Below are positions 46,328 through 55,728 of a DNA stretch of 64,000 nucleotides, in pieces (position 1 is the first letter of the stretch; each line of letters opens with the position of its first letter). The notes under the pieces were generated by a model, which was given only the letters and a program-made list of their open reading frames with translations, was not told the origin of the DNA and did no database searches. The position numbers and the translations under genes are program-made. The DNA comes from JAURFX01 sp038125265 (GTDB lineage: Bacteria; Pseudomonadota; Gammaproteobacteria; Steroidobacterales; Rariloculaceae), in contig JAYPDM010000003.1 in NCBI GenBank assembly GCA_038125265.1, positions 18,500-82,499 of the forward strand. Reading direction: 5' to 3'.

Positions 46328-46807
46328 ATGAGGGAGCTTAAATTACATCCTTTTCTTTTATTTTCGGTAAGTCTCTTACTTGAAACTTTTCCAATTCCAA
46401 GATTTTTAAGTTTTTACTTTCCCTCGTGGGTGCTTTTATTTTTTATCATTGCCTTTCTGTATTCGACTTTAAGCAGTGTTTTTCTCTATGGCTTTATGGC
46501 CGGTTTATTTTTAGATGTTATTTTAGGTACAAACATAGGATCAAATATCTTAATTTTTGTTACCATCGCTTTTATATTAATGAAGTGGATTCGAGTTATC
46601 CTACAAAGCCCAGGTGTACAGCTTTATTTAATTATCTTAATTATTTTTTCCCTTTACGAAGTTCTAAATTTTATTTTAAGTGGTTTTATTCAAATATCTT
46701 TGAGCCAGATAAATATTATCCAGCCAGTCGTAAATACACTTTGGTTTATAATGATTTCATCTATTTTTGATTTTTTGAGAATCTATAAGAAAAGTTATGA
46801 ATCATAA
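46328..46807 (+). CDS. mreD: Rod shape-determining protein MreD
   Basis: The 159-residue protein is almost entirely hydrophobic, with five or six transmembrane helices, and carries the MreD-like segment YGFMAGLFLDVILGTNIGSN. MreD is a poorly conserved member of the elongasome. It overlaps mrdA by 11 bases. In Pseudomonas the gene after mreD is maf; here mreD is joined directly to the mrdA-rodA cluster. Confidence 0.9.
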   Translation: MRELKLHPFLLFSVSLLLETFPIPRFLSFYFPSWVLLFFIIAFLYSTLSSVFLYGFMAGLFLDVILGTNIGSNILIFVTIAFILMKWIRVILQSPGVQLYLIILIIFSLYEVLNFILSGFIQISLSQINIIQPVVNTLWFIMISSIFDFLRIYKKSYES

Positions 46808-48719
46808 AAATCGTTATGAGAGATTAAAAAATATCTGGAATGAAAAGCAAGTCTTTAAGAGTCGGCTAATCTCATCGTTTTTGGTCGTTGGTTTTGCATT
46901 TCTTCTCTTGTCATATCGTCTGCTTGAGCTGACCGTTTATGAATATAATGAATTATTTGTGTCTTCAGAAAATAATCAGATTAGAATTTTTCCAATAGAC
47001 CCTTCTCGTGGAATTATTCGTGATCGAAATGGCATAGTTCTGGCGAGAAATAATCCTGTCTGGACTCTAGTTATTACCCCTGAACTGATTCAAAATCATG
47101 ATGAAATATTTAGTTGGCTAGAAGAAAATATAAACTTAAGCTCTGATGCTCTAGCTGATTTAAATAATCAAATCTCGCAGGTCTCTTCGTTTTCTGAAAT
47201 TCCAATCAAACAATTAAATGAAGATGAGACGGCAGTTTTTGCAGCAAACAGATTTAAGTTGCCTGGACTTGACCTGAGGGAGAGGCTTCAGAGGCATTAT
47301 CCCTATGGAAGAGAAACAGCTCATGTGATTGGCTATCTCGGGGCAATTTCTCCAAGTGACCAGCAAAGATTGAATCTTGGTAACTACACGAATGGTGCTC
47401 GGGTGGGTCGGTATGGCCTAGAGTATTTTTTTGAAGATCAACTCCATGGTGCCCTAGGAAGACAAGCAACAATAGTTAATTCTAGGGGAAGAGTGATTGA
47501 AACACTTAACAGAAATGAAAGTTTGCAAGACTTATCCAGAGATATATCTCGATCACTGCCTTCCTTAGAGGGTGAAGATCTTGAGCTTACCTTGGATATT
47601 GAGTTACAAAGACTTGCCTATGAACATTTAGAAAATTGGAGAGGCTCAGTAGTAGCAATGAACCCAAAAACGGGTGAGATTTTAGTTTTAGCAAGTAATC
47701 CAACATTTGATGCTAACGACTTTGCAACAGGTTTGTCTCAATCGCAATATGAGCGATTGTTAAATGATCAAAATAGACCATTATTTAATAGATCCCTACT
47801 TGGGGCTTACCCGCCTGGATCAACCATAAAACCATTTTTAGCATTAGCGGCCCTAGAATTAGAACATATTCATGAGAACAGTACTTTCTTTTGTGAAGGC
47901 TCATATTCTTTGCCAAGTGATGATCATATCTATCGAGATTGGCTTGAATCGGGCCATGGCTCTGTGTCTCTAAATAGGTCGATTGCTCAGTCATGTGATG
48001 TCTATTATTACAATTTAGCAACCGAGATGGGTATTGAGAGTATTTCAACCTTTCTATCTCAATTTGGATTTGGCCAAAATATGGATTTTGGTATGGGTCG
48101 TACTCAAGCAGGTATTCTGCCATCCCCAAGTTGGAAGCGAAGCTATTTCTCTGCCTCCCAGGATCAGGTTTGGTTTCCCGGTGAGACAGTAATTACTGGT
48201 ATAGGGCAAGGGTATTTCTCTGTAACACCCATCCAGCTTGCCTTTGCAGTAGCGACTCTCGCAAACAAAGGAAATATTGTCCAACCCAAAATTATTTTGA
48301 ATAACAACTCTTTAACTGGGGAAGATGCAGAATTATTGCCCTCTTCAATTCCTTTAAGAGGTGAAAATATAGACATTGTATTTGATGCAATGAATTCTGT
48401 GACGCATGTACCCGGGGGCTCTGCTTACTCTATATTCTCAAATGATCTGAATGGCATTGTCGGGAAGACTGGGACTGCGCAAGTTGTCTCCATCGGTCAA
48501 GAGGATGAGTATGATGAGGAAAATATTGATGAAAATTTAAGGGATCATGGTTTGTTTTTTGGAATTTCTCCTCAGGAAGATCCCGAAATTATCGTGGTTG
48601 CTATTATCGAGAATTCTGGAGGCGGAGCCCGAGTAGCTGCACCTATTGTAAAGTCAATTATTGATGCATTTCATGCTAAAAGCTCAAATGAGGGCATAAT
48701 TTTTGCCAGCAATGAATAG
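46797..48719 (+). CDS. mrdA: Peptidoglycan transpeptidase PBP2
   Basis: PBP2 cross-links peptidoglycan during cell elongation with RodA. The 640-residue protein has one N-terminal membrane helix (about 23-40), a pedestal domain and the transpeptidase domain. Active-site motifs are SxxK at Ser342-Lys345 (PPGSTIKPF), SxD in SCDVYYYN (the PBP2 variant of SxN) and GKTGTAQV. Lengths and motifs are normal for the family. Genes overlap on both sides (11 bases with mreD, 8 with rodA). Confidence 0.97.
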   Translation: MNHKNRYERLKNIWNEKQVFKSRLISSFLVVGFAFLLLSYRLLELTVYEYNELFVSSENNQIRIFPIDPSRGIIRDRNGIVLARNNPVWTLVITPELIQNHDEIFSWLEENINLSSDALADLNNQISQVSSFSEIPIKQLNEDETAVFAANRFKLPGLDLRERLQRHYPYGRETAHVIGYLGAISPSDQQRLNLGNYTNGARVGRYGLEYFFEDQLHGALGRQATIVNSRGRVIETLNRNESLQDLSRDISRSLPSLEGEDLELTLDIELQRLAYEHLENWRGSVVAMNPKTGEILVLASNPTFDANDFATGLSQSQYERLLNDQNRPLFNRSLLGAYPPGSTIKPFLALAALELEHIHENSTFFCEGSYSLPSDDHIYRDWLESGHGSVSLNRSIAQSCDVYYYNLATEMGIESISTFLSQFGFGQNMDFGMGRTQAGILPSPSWKRSYFSASQDQVWFPGETVITGIGQGYFSVTPIQLAFAVATLANKGNIVQPKIILNNNSLTGEDAELLPSSIPLRGENIDIVFDAMNSVTHVPGGSAYSIFSNDLNGIVGKTGTAQVVSIGQEDEYDEENIDENLRDHGLFFGISPQEDPEIIVVAIIENSGGGARVAAPIVKSIIDAFHAKSSNEGIIFASNE

Positions 48720-49803
48720 CAAGTCTATGATTGAAGCCCTTATCGGGGACAAGTTAATTTTTTTTAGTTTTTTATTATTGGCCAGTTTTGGCTTGATGGT
48801 TCAGTATAGTGTTGGTAACCAGAATTTGATTTCTTTAGAGGGTCAAATATTAAAGTTATGCCTTGCCATTCTTTTCTATGTCCTAATTTCGAATATTCAA
48901 ATTAATGAGATTCGAAAGATCAGCCCAATTTTATTTGGCGTTAGCTTATTCATGCTGATGCTTGTCCCGCTCATTGGAGTAACAATCAATGGTTCAACCA
49001 GATGGTTGGATTTAGGTATTGTTAGGTTTCAACCCTCAGAAATTTTAAAATTAAGTTTACCTATGTTCTTAGCATGGTACATAGACTACAAGGAGTTCAC
49101 ATTATCCCGGTTAGATTTTTTGGTATTGCTTTTGATAATGATTGCTCCTGCCTATCTTATCTATCATCAGCCTGACTTAGGTACATCATTGATGGTCTTA
49201 TTATCAGGCTTTATTGTCATATTTTTCGTAGGTGTAAGTTGGAAAAAGATTTTTCTCTTTCTTGGAATTTTTTTGGTTTCCTTGCCTTTTATATGGAGAC
49301 TGCTTGCGCCCTATCAGAAGAATCGAGTTTTGACTTTTTTAGATCCAACTTCAGACCCTTTGGGGGCTGGCTACAACATAATTCAATCTCAGATTGCAAT
49401 TGGCTCTGGAGGGTTGTTCGGCAAAGGATGGATGAATGGATCTCAAGTTCAATTAGATTTTCTCCCGGAGCAGTCCACTGATTTTATTTTTGCTGTGATC
49501 GGTGAAGAATTTGGTCTGTTCGGGATGTTATTTTTGATTACACTTTTTCTTTTTATTTTAATCAGGGGTTTCGCAATATCTTTTGGTGCAAAAGGTACAT
49601 ATTCACGAATGCTTGCTTCAACAATTACACTGATTTTTTTCTTTTCTGTTTTTATTAATATGGGAATGGTTGTTGGTCTATTGCCTGTTGTAGGCGTCCC
49701 ATTGCCATTTATTAGCCAAGGCGGGACCTCCATGGTTACAATCATGATATCTTTAGGAATATTAACGAGCATCAGTAGAGATAAAAAGCTATCAGAGGAA
49801 TAA
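48712..49803 (+). CDS. rodA: Peptidoglycan glycosyltransferase RodA
   Basis: RodA is the SEDS polymerase of the elongation machinery. The 363-residue protein has about ten membrane helices and the family segments TRWLDLGIVRFQPSEILKL, YHQPDLGTSLMVL, LGAGYNIIQSQIAIGSGG, FLPEQSTDFIFAVIGEEFG and PLPFISQGGTSM. The ATG at 48712 overlaps the mrdA stop (ATGAATAG); an in-frame TTG 9 bases upstream is less likely. Confidence 0.97.
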   Translation: MNSKSMIEALIGDKLIFFSFLLLASFGLMVQYSVGNQNLISLEGQILKLCLAILFYVLISNIQINEIRKISPILFGVSLFMLMLVPLIGVTINGSTRWLDLGIVRFQPSEILKLSLPMFLAWYIDYKEFTLSRLDFLVLLLIMIAPAYLIYHQPDLGTSLMVLLSGFIVIFFVGVSWKKIFLFLGIFLVSLPFIWRLLAPYQKNRVLTFLDPTSDPLGAGYNIIQSQIAIGSGGLFGKGWMNGSQVQLDFLPEQSTDFIFAVIGEEFGLFGMLFLITLFLFILIRGFAISFGAKGTYSRMLASTITLIFFFSVFINMGMVVGLLPVVGVPLPFISQGGTSMVTIMISLGILTSISRDKKLSEE

Positions 49804-49805
49804 AT

Positions 49806-50780
49806 ATGATTTTGAGATTTACAGTTTTAATTTTTATCTTGGCTTTTCAGCATCTAAGCTTTGGCCAAGACATTGAAGAGCAAAAGCGATTATTTATTGA
49901 AAATATCACGATGAATACGGATTATGAGCGTGAATTTATTGAGCAACTACTCTCTGAAATTGAAATTCAACAATCTATCTTAGACGCTATTTCTAGGCCT
50001 GCAGAACGAGTACTTACGTGGGATGACTACAGGGGTATATTCATCACTGAGCAAAGGATAAATGCGGGAATTAATTTTTATAACGAGCACCTCTCTGAAA
50101 TAACCTATGCAGTGAATCAACATGGAGTCCCAGCTGAAATTATTCTAGCTATACTCGGTGTTGAAACAAATTTTGGTACTCGGATGGGAAGTTATCGTGT
50201 TATTGATGCATTAGGCACGCTTGCTTTTGCATACCCTCCACGCTCGGCCTTTTTCTCATCGGAGCTGGAGAGATTTATCGAGCTAATTCAGACTGAATCA
50301 AATACGTTTCGTGAAGCAAGGGGCTCTTATGCTGGTGCTATGGGCGCGGGTCAATTTATTTCTTCGAGCTACTTGAGTTATGCTGTTGATGGTGATGGAG
50401 ACGGAGTCAGAGATTTATGGGAATCATGGCCAGATATTTTTGCAAGTATCTCTAATTATTTTAGAAGAAATGGATGGGAACCAGGTGCGCTTATCGCAAC
50501 GCGATTAATTAATGAAAATAATATTGAGTTAGCAGAACATACCAATACTGTTAATCTCAATAACACTGTTGCAGGAGTTAAGGAATTAGGATTGAGCTTT
50601 CCAGTAAGCTATCCTGATGATTTACCGCTAACGCTTTTAAAGCTCGAAGGCCCATCAGGTACTGAATATTGGGCAGGATTTCATAACTTCCGATCCATAA
50701 CCCGCTATAACATTAGTGTTCTTTATGGCATGGCAATTTATGAACTATCAGAAATTTATAAGAGTAAGATTTATAACTAA
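49806..50780 (+). CDS. mltB: Membrane-bound lytic transglycosylase B-type
   Basis: The 324-residue protein has a signal peptide (MILRFTVLIFILAFQHLSFGQ) and the SLT-2 domain of MltB, which cleaves glycan strands with 1,6-anhydro ends. The catalytic Glu120 lies in AILGVETNFGTRMG. Further on are YAGAMGAGQFISSSYLSYAVDGDGD and the C-terminal FRSITRYN. There is no lipobox, unlike E. coli MltB, so it is probably soluble in the periplasm. It lies 2 bases after rodA. Confidence 0.93.
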   Translation: MILRFTVLIFILAFQHLSFGQDIEEQKRLFIENITMNTDYEREFIEQLLSEIEIQQSILDAISRPAERVLTWDDYRGIFITEQRINAGINFYNEHLSEITYAVNQHGVPAEIILAILGVETNFGTRMGSYRVIDALGTLAFAYPPRSAFFSSELERFIELIQTESNTFREARGSYAGAMGAGQFISSSYLSYAVDGDGDGVRDLWESWPDIFASISNYFRRNGWEPGALIATRLINENNIELAEHTNTVNLNNTVAGVKELGLSFPVSYPDDLPLTLLKLEGPSGTEYWAGFHNFRSITRYNISVLYGMAIYELSEIYKSKIYN

Positions 50781-51515
50781 ATGAGGACCTGGAAATTAAT
50801 TTTTTTAATTTTCTTTTTTTCAAGCTGTAGCTATCAACCTCTTAGTCTTTTTGAGAGAAGGCAAGACTACTGCATTATCAATAACAACGGTTTTGTTCTT
50901 GGCAATATCCCAATTTATCGTGTTGGAAGAGAGCAGTTCATAGTCAGACAAAGTAGCAGAGGATATTCTGCAACTGGGATAGCATCTTGGTACGGGCCAA
51001 ATTTTCATGGCGAAAGAACTTCAAGTGGCGAAATTTATGATATGAATGAGTTAACCGCTGCCCATAAAACACTTCCAATTCCCTCATGGGTAAGGGTGAC
51101 CAATTTAGATAATGGTTCGAGTGTTCTGGTAAGGATTAATGATCGTGGACCCTTTGTTGATGATCGAATCATTGATCTTTCCAGAGAGGCTGCCGATCGG
51201 ATTGATATGATTAGGGACGGAACCGCAAGGGTTAGAGTGGAGTCGCAATCAGACTGGTTAGGGAGATATACAGACCTCAATGTTGATTATTATGCGCAAG
51301 TAGGAACCTTTGAAAATGCCGGAAACGCTCGAACAATGGTCATTAATCTAAGAAATCAAAACTTCAATAATGTTATGATTGAATCTGTTAACAGCGGTGC
51401 TAATACGCAGTACTTAGTGAAGCTAGGACCCTTTTCGCAGCCCGAGGCTTTTATTGACTTAGAGTCAAGGCTAACAAGGTCTGGATACGAAGGGGCATGC
51501 TTGGTTGCTCAATAA
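50781..51515 (+). CDS. rlpA: Septal-ring lytic transglycosylase RlpA, lipoprotein with SPOR domain
   Basis: The 244-residue protein has a lipoprotein-like signal (LIFLIFFFSSC; probable Cys16). A double-psi beta-barrel domain follows (about 70-160), with GIASWYGPNFHGERTSSGE, AAHKTLP and RINDRGPF, where the Asp is the expected catalytic residue. The C-terminal SPOR domain (about 170-243, DYYAQVGTFENAGNA) binds denuded glycans. It starts at the base after the mltB stop, so the two transglycosylases are translationally linked, as in Pseudomonas. Confidence 0.94.
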   Translation: MRTWKLIFLIFFFSSCSYQPLSLFERRQDYCIINNNGFVLGNIPIYRVGREQFIVRQSSRGYSATGIASWYGPNFHGERTSSGEIYDMNELTAAHKTLPIPSWVRVTNLDNGSSVLVRINDRGPFVDDRIIDLSREAADRIDMIRDGTARVRVESQSDWLGRYTDLNVDYYAQVGTFENAGNARTMVINLRNQNFNNVMIESVNSGANTQYLVKLGPFSQPEAFIDLESRLTRSGYEGACLVAQ

Positions 51516-51530
51516 ATTAAAGGTATTTTT

Positions 51531-52685
51531 ATGAAAATAATTAACATTATAAAAATTACATTTCTTAGGAGTATTTTCCTAATACTGAGCTTGGTGGGTT
51601 ATTTATCTGCTCAGGCACCGGTACCACAGCCACCTCAGATTAATGCTTCAAGCTATATCTTGATGGATTTTAATACTGGGACAGTCTTGGCAGAGAGAGA
51701 AATTGACTCAAGAGTGGAGCCCGCCAGCTTAACGAAGCTAATGACTGCCTATGTCATATTCAAAGCAATCGAGGAAGAACAAATGAGCCTGAATGAGTTA
51801 GTCTTGGTCAGTGAGAGAGCATGGAGGACTGAAGGATCAAGAATGTTTATCGAGGTTGGCGACCAAGTCCGAGTGGAAGATTTATTGAGAGGTATGATCA
51901 TTCAGTCCGGTAATGATGCAAGTGTTGCCCTAGCAGAACATCTGGCAGGCTCAGAGGCAGCCTTTGCTAATTTAATGATGTATTATGCCGATCTTTTGGG
52001 TATGACAGGTTCTTCATTTATGAATGCAACAGGACTCCCTGACCCCAATCACTATATGACTGCGCGAGATGTTGCTACGCTCGCTCAAGCAATCATTAGT
52101 GAATTTCCTAATTACTATCAACTATATTCTGAGCGTTCATTCACCTATAACGATATACAGCAAGGAAATAGAAATACTTTGCTAAGGCGCGATCCCTCTG
52201 TCGATGGACTAAAAACCGGCTATACAGATTCTGCTGGATATTGCCTCGCATCCTCCGCCATAAGGGATAACATGAGATTAATTGCTGTAGTATTTGGCAT
52301 GAACAGTGCTGAGGCAAGAGCGGAGGGTAGCCAAGTCTTATTAAATTATGGATTTCGTTTTTTTGAAACCAGAAGACTGATCAATGTTAATGAAAATGTT
52401 GCTGAGGCACGCATCCTGGGTGGTACACCTGCCTACATACCCGTTGGGCTTGGTGAGGAGGTATTTTTAACTCTCCCCAGGGGTACGTATGATGATATTT
52501 CTGTGCAAGTTGATATCAATCCTGATCTATGGGCCCCGGTAGACATAGGCGCGCAGGTAGGTGACATACAAATACTCCTAAATGATTCGATTGTCTACGA
52601 AAATACGCTAAATGCATTAAATTCCTCTGAAGATGCAGGTTATTGGCAAATGCTCAAGGATTATGTAGAAAACTGGTTCCAATAG
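51531..52685 (+). CDS. dacA: D-alanyl-D-alanine carboxypeptidase (PBP5/6 type)
   Basis: This low-molecular-weight PBP trims the terminal D-Ala from pentapeptides. The 384-residue precursor has a signal peptide to about residue 28. Active-site motifs are Ser66-Leu-Thr-Lys69, Ser126-Gly-Asn128 and Lys228-Thr-Gly230. A C-terminal PBP5 domain is followed by an amphipathic helix (YWQMLKDYVENWFQ) that would anchor it to the inner membrane. It sits between rlpA and ybeD in the standard order. Confidence 0.96.
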   Translation: MKIINIIKITFLRSIFLILSLVGYLSAQAPVPQPPQINASSYILMDFNTGTVLAEREIDSRVEPASLTKLMTAYVIFKAIEEEQMSLNELVLVSERAWRTEGSRMFIEVGDQVRVEDLLRGMIIQSGNDASVALAEHLAGSEAAFANLMMYYADLLGMTGSSFMNATGLPDPNHYMTARDVATLAQAIISEFPNYYQLYSERSFTYNDIQQGNRNTLLRRDPSVDGLKTGYTDSAGYCLASSAIRDNMRLIAVVFGMNSAEARAEGSQVLLNYGFRFFETRRLINVNENVAEARILGGTPAYIPVGLGEEVFLTLPRGTYDDISVQVDINPDLWAPVDIGAQVGDIQILLNDSIVYENTLNALNSSEDAGYWQMLKDYVENWFQ

Positions 52686-52689
52686 TATT

Positions 52690-52953
52690 ATGTCTGAGGA
52701 TATTTCACTCCTTGAGTTTCCATGCGAAATTCAGGTTAAAGTTTTTGGTGAGACGAGTGACCTTTTTATCTTTGAGGTCGAGAAAATTTTTAAATCTTTT
52801 TATGGCTTAGGTGGCTACAAAGTGAGTCAACGAGATAGCGCAAATAAAAAATTTATGGCTCTCTCTATAACCGTTAATGCCCAAAGCAGAGATCAAATTG
52901 ATGAGGTATATAGACATCTTGCAAAATGTAGCCATGTAAAACTTGCTTTATGA
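52690..52953 (+). CDS. ybeD: YbeD-family (DUF493) protein
   Basis: The 87-residue protein has the DUF493/ferredoxin-like ACT-type pattern: LLEFPCEIQVKVFGETSDLF at the start and YKVSQRDSANKKFMALSITV in the middle, where the E. coli YbeD also has SxxGKY-type residues. The function is unclear; a regulatory or structural role next to lipB is often proposed. It follows dacA by 4 bases and overlaps lipB by ATGA. Confidence 0.9.
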   Translation: MSEDISLLEFPCEIQVKVFGETSDLFIFEVEKIFKSFYGLGGYKVSQRDSANKKFMALSITVNAQSRDQIDEVYRHLAKCSHVKLAL

Positions 52954-53582
52954 ATGATTGCCTCTATAAAGAAATGGGTAGAATTGATTTCGATCTTTGT
53001 TGGGAAGAGATGAAACAATTTACCTCAAGACGCACTAATGATTCAAAAGATGAAATTTGGTTGGTAGAACACAATCATATCTATACGCAAGGCCTTAATG
53101 GCAAGAATGAAAATATTCTTAAGGAAAATAATATCCCTGTAAAAAAGATAGATCGTGGTGGTCAGGTTACTTATCATGGTCCAGGCCAACTTATTTTCTA
53201 CTTTATGGTTGACATATTTAGGATGAACTTGAGTGTTTCAAATTTTATCGTCGCTTTAGAGAATGTCATTATCAATACGCTCGCTGGTTTTGATATTGAA
53301 AGTTTTGGTAACCGCTCTGCACCTGGCGTCTATGTTGAGAATAAAAAAGTCGCTTCCATAGGCGTTAGAATAAAAAAAGGTAGATCCTATCATGGACTGG
53401 CTTTGAATTTTAATAATGATCTTGCACCATTTGATGATATTCATACTTGCGGAATACCAGGACTCGAGGTCACCAGTATCAATAATATTAATAACACCAT
53501 TGAAAGGTTGACGCTAATCGATTCTATGCTCTCTTCAGCGCAAAGAGAGTTTGGCTATGGAAGTATAAAAAGTTTAAATTAA
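52950..53582 (+). CDS. lipB: Octanoyl-[acyl-carrier-protein]:protein octanoyltransferase
   Basis: LipB attaches octanoate to lipoyl domains such as GcvH in this window. The 210-residue protein shows RGGQVTYHGPGQL (about 69-81), Lys133 in KKVASIGVRI and the acyl-thioester nucleophile Cys167 in HTCGIPG. lipA, the sulfur insertion enzyme, usually follows lipB; here the next gene is an aminotransferase and lipA is not in the window. Confidence 0.96.
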   Translation: MNDCLYKEMGRIDFDLCWEEMKQFTSRRTNDSKDEIWLVEHNHIYTQGLNGKNENILKENNIPVKKIDRGGQVTYHGPGQLIFYFMVDIFRMNLSVSNFIVALENVIINTLAGFDIESFGNRSAPGVYVENKKVASIGVRIKKGRSYHGLALNFNNDLAPFDDIHTCGIPGLEVTSINNINNTIERLTLIDSMLSSAQREFGYGSIKSLN

Positions 53583-54491
53583 ATGAAAGAATCAGCACTA
53601 ATTAATGGAGAATGTTTGGATATTAAAGATGCCAAAATTTCGATTTTTGATCGAGGTTTTTTGTTTGGTGACTCCATTTATGAAGTCTTTAAAACTCAAA
53701 ATAGTATTCCATTATATTTTGATGCCCACTGGGAGAGGTTTTTAGAGTCATGCAGGCTCATCAGTCTCGATCTACCGTTTGATAAAGAGCAACTTTTTTC
53801 TAGTGTAAAGAAAATTTTCAAATTCTCGGAGATAGCATCTCAGGAAGATATCTACATTCGAATGATATTTACCAGAGGTATGGGATTGGATCTTGATATT
53901 GCCTCGGCCAGTGATCCTAGCTTAATCATCTTTACTAAGAAATTGCCATCATGGAATGAGCAATTCTACTCAAGAGGGATAAAATTGTGGCTAGGGGACG
54001 TATTAAGAAATTCTACTAGGTCCCTAAGTCCTAGTATTAAGGGGGGCAACTACTTAAATAATATATTAGGGTTAACAGATGCCAAAAACCATCAATGTGA
54101 TGATGTCTTATTTTATAATCATGATGGTCTTATTACTGAATGCTCAAATTCAAATTTCTTCGTAATTCATGATCATCAGATTATTACCGCACCTGCAAAC
54201 CATGGCTTATTAAAAGGCATTACTCGCAAAGTACTCTTAGAGGAGATCAATATAGATTCTTATGAATTTGTCGAGGCCGAAATTGATGATGCTTTATTAG
54301 AACAATCAAGAGAGGCATTCATTACCAGTACAACCAGAGGAGTAATGCCTGTAGGATCGATAAGGTCCGATGCTTTTGAGAAAGAATATTATGTGAGCAG
54401 TGATTCAGTAGTGCGTGTAATCCAAAAACTTTATGAAGAGCAAGTTGAGTTACATTTGAAAGAGTTTAGTTCTCTTGACCTAAGTGAATAG
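53583..54491 (+). CDS. dat: Class IV aminotransferase, probably D-amino acid aminotransferase
   Basis: The 302-residue PLP enzyme of fold type IV has RGFLFGDSIYEVF at the N terminus, the Lys in PSIKGGNYLNNIL as cofactor lysine and ECSNSNFFVI near residue 195. The place beside dacA-ybeD-lipB is where many gammaproteobacteria carry dat (D-alanine/D-glutamate interconversion for peptidoglycan). Sequence alone does not exclude branched-chain aminotransferase or aminodeoxychorismate lyase (PabC). It starts at the base after the lipB stop and ends the ten-gene wall run. Confidence 0.82.
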   Translation: MKESALINGECLDIKDAKISIFDRGFLFGDSIYEVFKTQNSIPLYFDAHWERFLESCRLISLDLPFDKEQLFSSVKKIFKFSEIASQEDIYIRMIFTRGMGLDLDIASASDPSLIIFTKKLPSWNEQFYSRGIKLWLGDVLRNSTRSLSPSIKGGNYLNNILGLTDAKNHQCDDVLFYNHDGLITECSNSNFFVIHDHQIITAPANHGLLKGITRKVLLEEINIDSYEFVEAEIDDALLEQSREAFITSTTRGVMPVGSIRSDAFEKEYYVSSDSVVRVIQKLYEEQVELHLKEFSSLDLSE

Positions 54492-54512
54492 GTTTAGGTT
54501 TATTTTAAATAG

Positions 54513-54518
54513 TATAAT
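54513..54518 (+). promoter_or_regulatory. -10 element for tRNA-Arg
   Basis: A perfect TATAAT lies 10 bases before the tRNA 5' end, the right place for the tRNA promoter. I see no convincing -35 hexamer at 16-18 bases upstream. Confidence 0.5.
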
Positions 54519-54527
54519 GACTGCCAC

Positions 54528-54604
54528 GCGCCCGTAGTTCAGCTGGATAGAACGCCGGCCTACGAAGCCGGAAGTCGGGAGTTCGAATCTCTCCGGGCGC
54601 GCCA
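54528..54604 (+). tRNA. tRNA-Arg (anticodon ACG)
   Basis: A 77-base cloverleaf: acceptor GCGCCCG pairing with CGGGCGC, discriminator G, encoded CCA, anticodon loop CTACGAA and T-loop TTCGAAT. The ACG anticodon would be edited to ICG to read CGU, CGC and CGA. The 3' end stops one base before the end of the convergent propeller gene. Confidence 0.96.
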
Positions 54605-54605
54605 A

Positions 54606-55721
54606 TTAGTGGCACACGTTGTTTGATAGTCCGACGGTCATTGCGTCAAAGCCAGTTTTAATGGTTGTCTCGATGAGCCCGATGCTTTGACTTTCAAGTG
54701 AGTACACAGAAATATTTGGTGTATCTGCGAATGCAATGTATGCGGATCTTCCATCTACTGAACCAAAGGTCTCAATGGGAATGCCAGAAAAATTACCCGC
54801 ATCCACAATATTGAGCGTGACATTATCAAAGAGTAGGTAATTATTTGTTGTGGTCCCCATAAATAAATTGAATCGGTCAAACCGACCAACAGTAATAAGG
54901 TCTAGATTTGCACTTAACGTACCATCAAAATAAACACTAAACTGATTTTGATCCACTGATAAAAATCTTCCGCTCACTTGATCGATCATATACATAAAAG
55001 ACCCAGACGGTGTTGTATATGGTCTTGCAGGTAAATCACCAATCTGAAAAGAATTAAAGATTATCTTTGAGAAGGCGTTGATGGCATAAACCTCGCCGCT
55101 AAGATTATTTGAGATATATATATATCTTCCATCAAGACTTCTTGAGGGCGAGGATAGTAATGCTCTTTCAGAGATAATTGGTAATTCAATTTCTGAATAT
55201 ACTTGTGAGTTCAGATCCAAAAAGCCAATCCATGCATTCTGATATCCCGAGAAGAAAAGCTCAATTTCATTTGTATCAAATAGGACCGCACTGGTTGGAG
55301 GAAAATCATGGATTGTAAAAATAGTGCTTGCTCCGTAGGCACTAATGTATTGAATCCCACCTTCGGATAGATTAGTGAAAGCAATTTTTGTTCCTGATGG
55401 ATCCATTACTCCAAATTCAGGAATGACATCAAGGCTCATTTCTGAGGCTATGGATAAATTTCTCAAATCGATAAAATTTGCAGTATTATCCTCGAGGCTT
55501 GTAAATATTAATACCGGAGCAAAGGGCGTAGCAAATAATTCATGGACTTGCTTGTGGGTATCAATGACTGCGATGGAGTCATTTTGAGATAAATCGATAA
55601 TTTCAATTTGATTCACCTCATTGCTTGAGACAAAAAGTAAATCAAGTGTATTAGAGATACCAGTTTGCGAGAGTAGGTTTGAACTTCCGAAACAAAAAAA
55701 AATAATTAAATATTTTTTCAT
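54606..55721 (-). CDS. Exported beta-propeller protein (YncE/YVTN-like)
   Basis: The 371-residue protein has a signal peptide (KKYLIIFFCFGSSNLLSQ). It is built of repeated strands such as DLLFVSSNEVNQIEIIDL and RYIYISNNLSGEVYAINAF, typical of YVTN/YncE-like seven-bladed propellers. No haem motif or clear catalytic residue is visible, and the protein ends with a single Cys (NNVCH). It is the last gene of a four-gene minus-strand cluster with the CcdA-like, SCO and cytochrome-propeller genes, 7 bases after the CcdA-like gene. A scaffold or binding partner for the cytochrome-propeller protein is an inference. Confidence 0.7.
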   Translation of the reverse strand: MKKYLIIFFCFGSSNLLSQTGISNTLDLLFVSSNEVNQIEIIDLSQNDSIAVIDTHKQVHELFATPFAPVLIFTSLEDNTANFIDLRNLSIASEMSLDVIPEFGVMDPSGTKIAFTNLSEGGIQYISAYGASTIFTIHDFPPTSAVLFDTNEIELFFSGYQNAWIGFLDLNSQVYSEIELPIISERALLSSPSRSLDGRYIYISNNLSGEVYAINAFSKIIFNSFQIGDLPARPYTTPSGSFMYMIDQVSGRFLSVDQNQFSVYFDGTLSANLDLITVGRFDRFNLFMGTTTNNYLLFDNVTLNIVDAGNFSGIPIETFGSVDGRSAYIAFADTPNISVYSLESQSIGLIETTIKTGFDAMTVGLSNNVCH

Positions 55722-55728
55722 TTATGAG

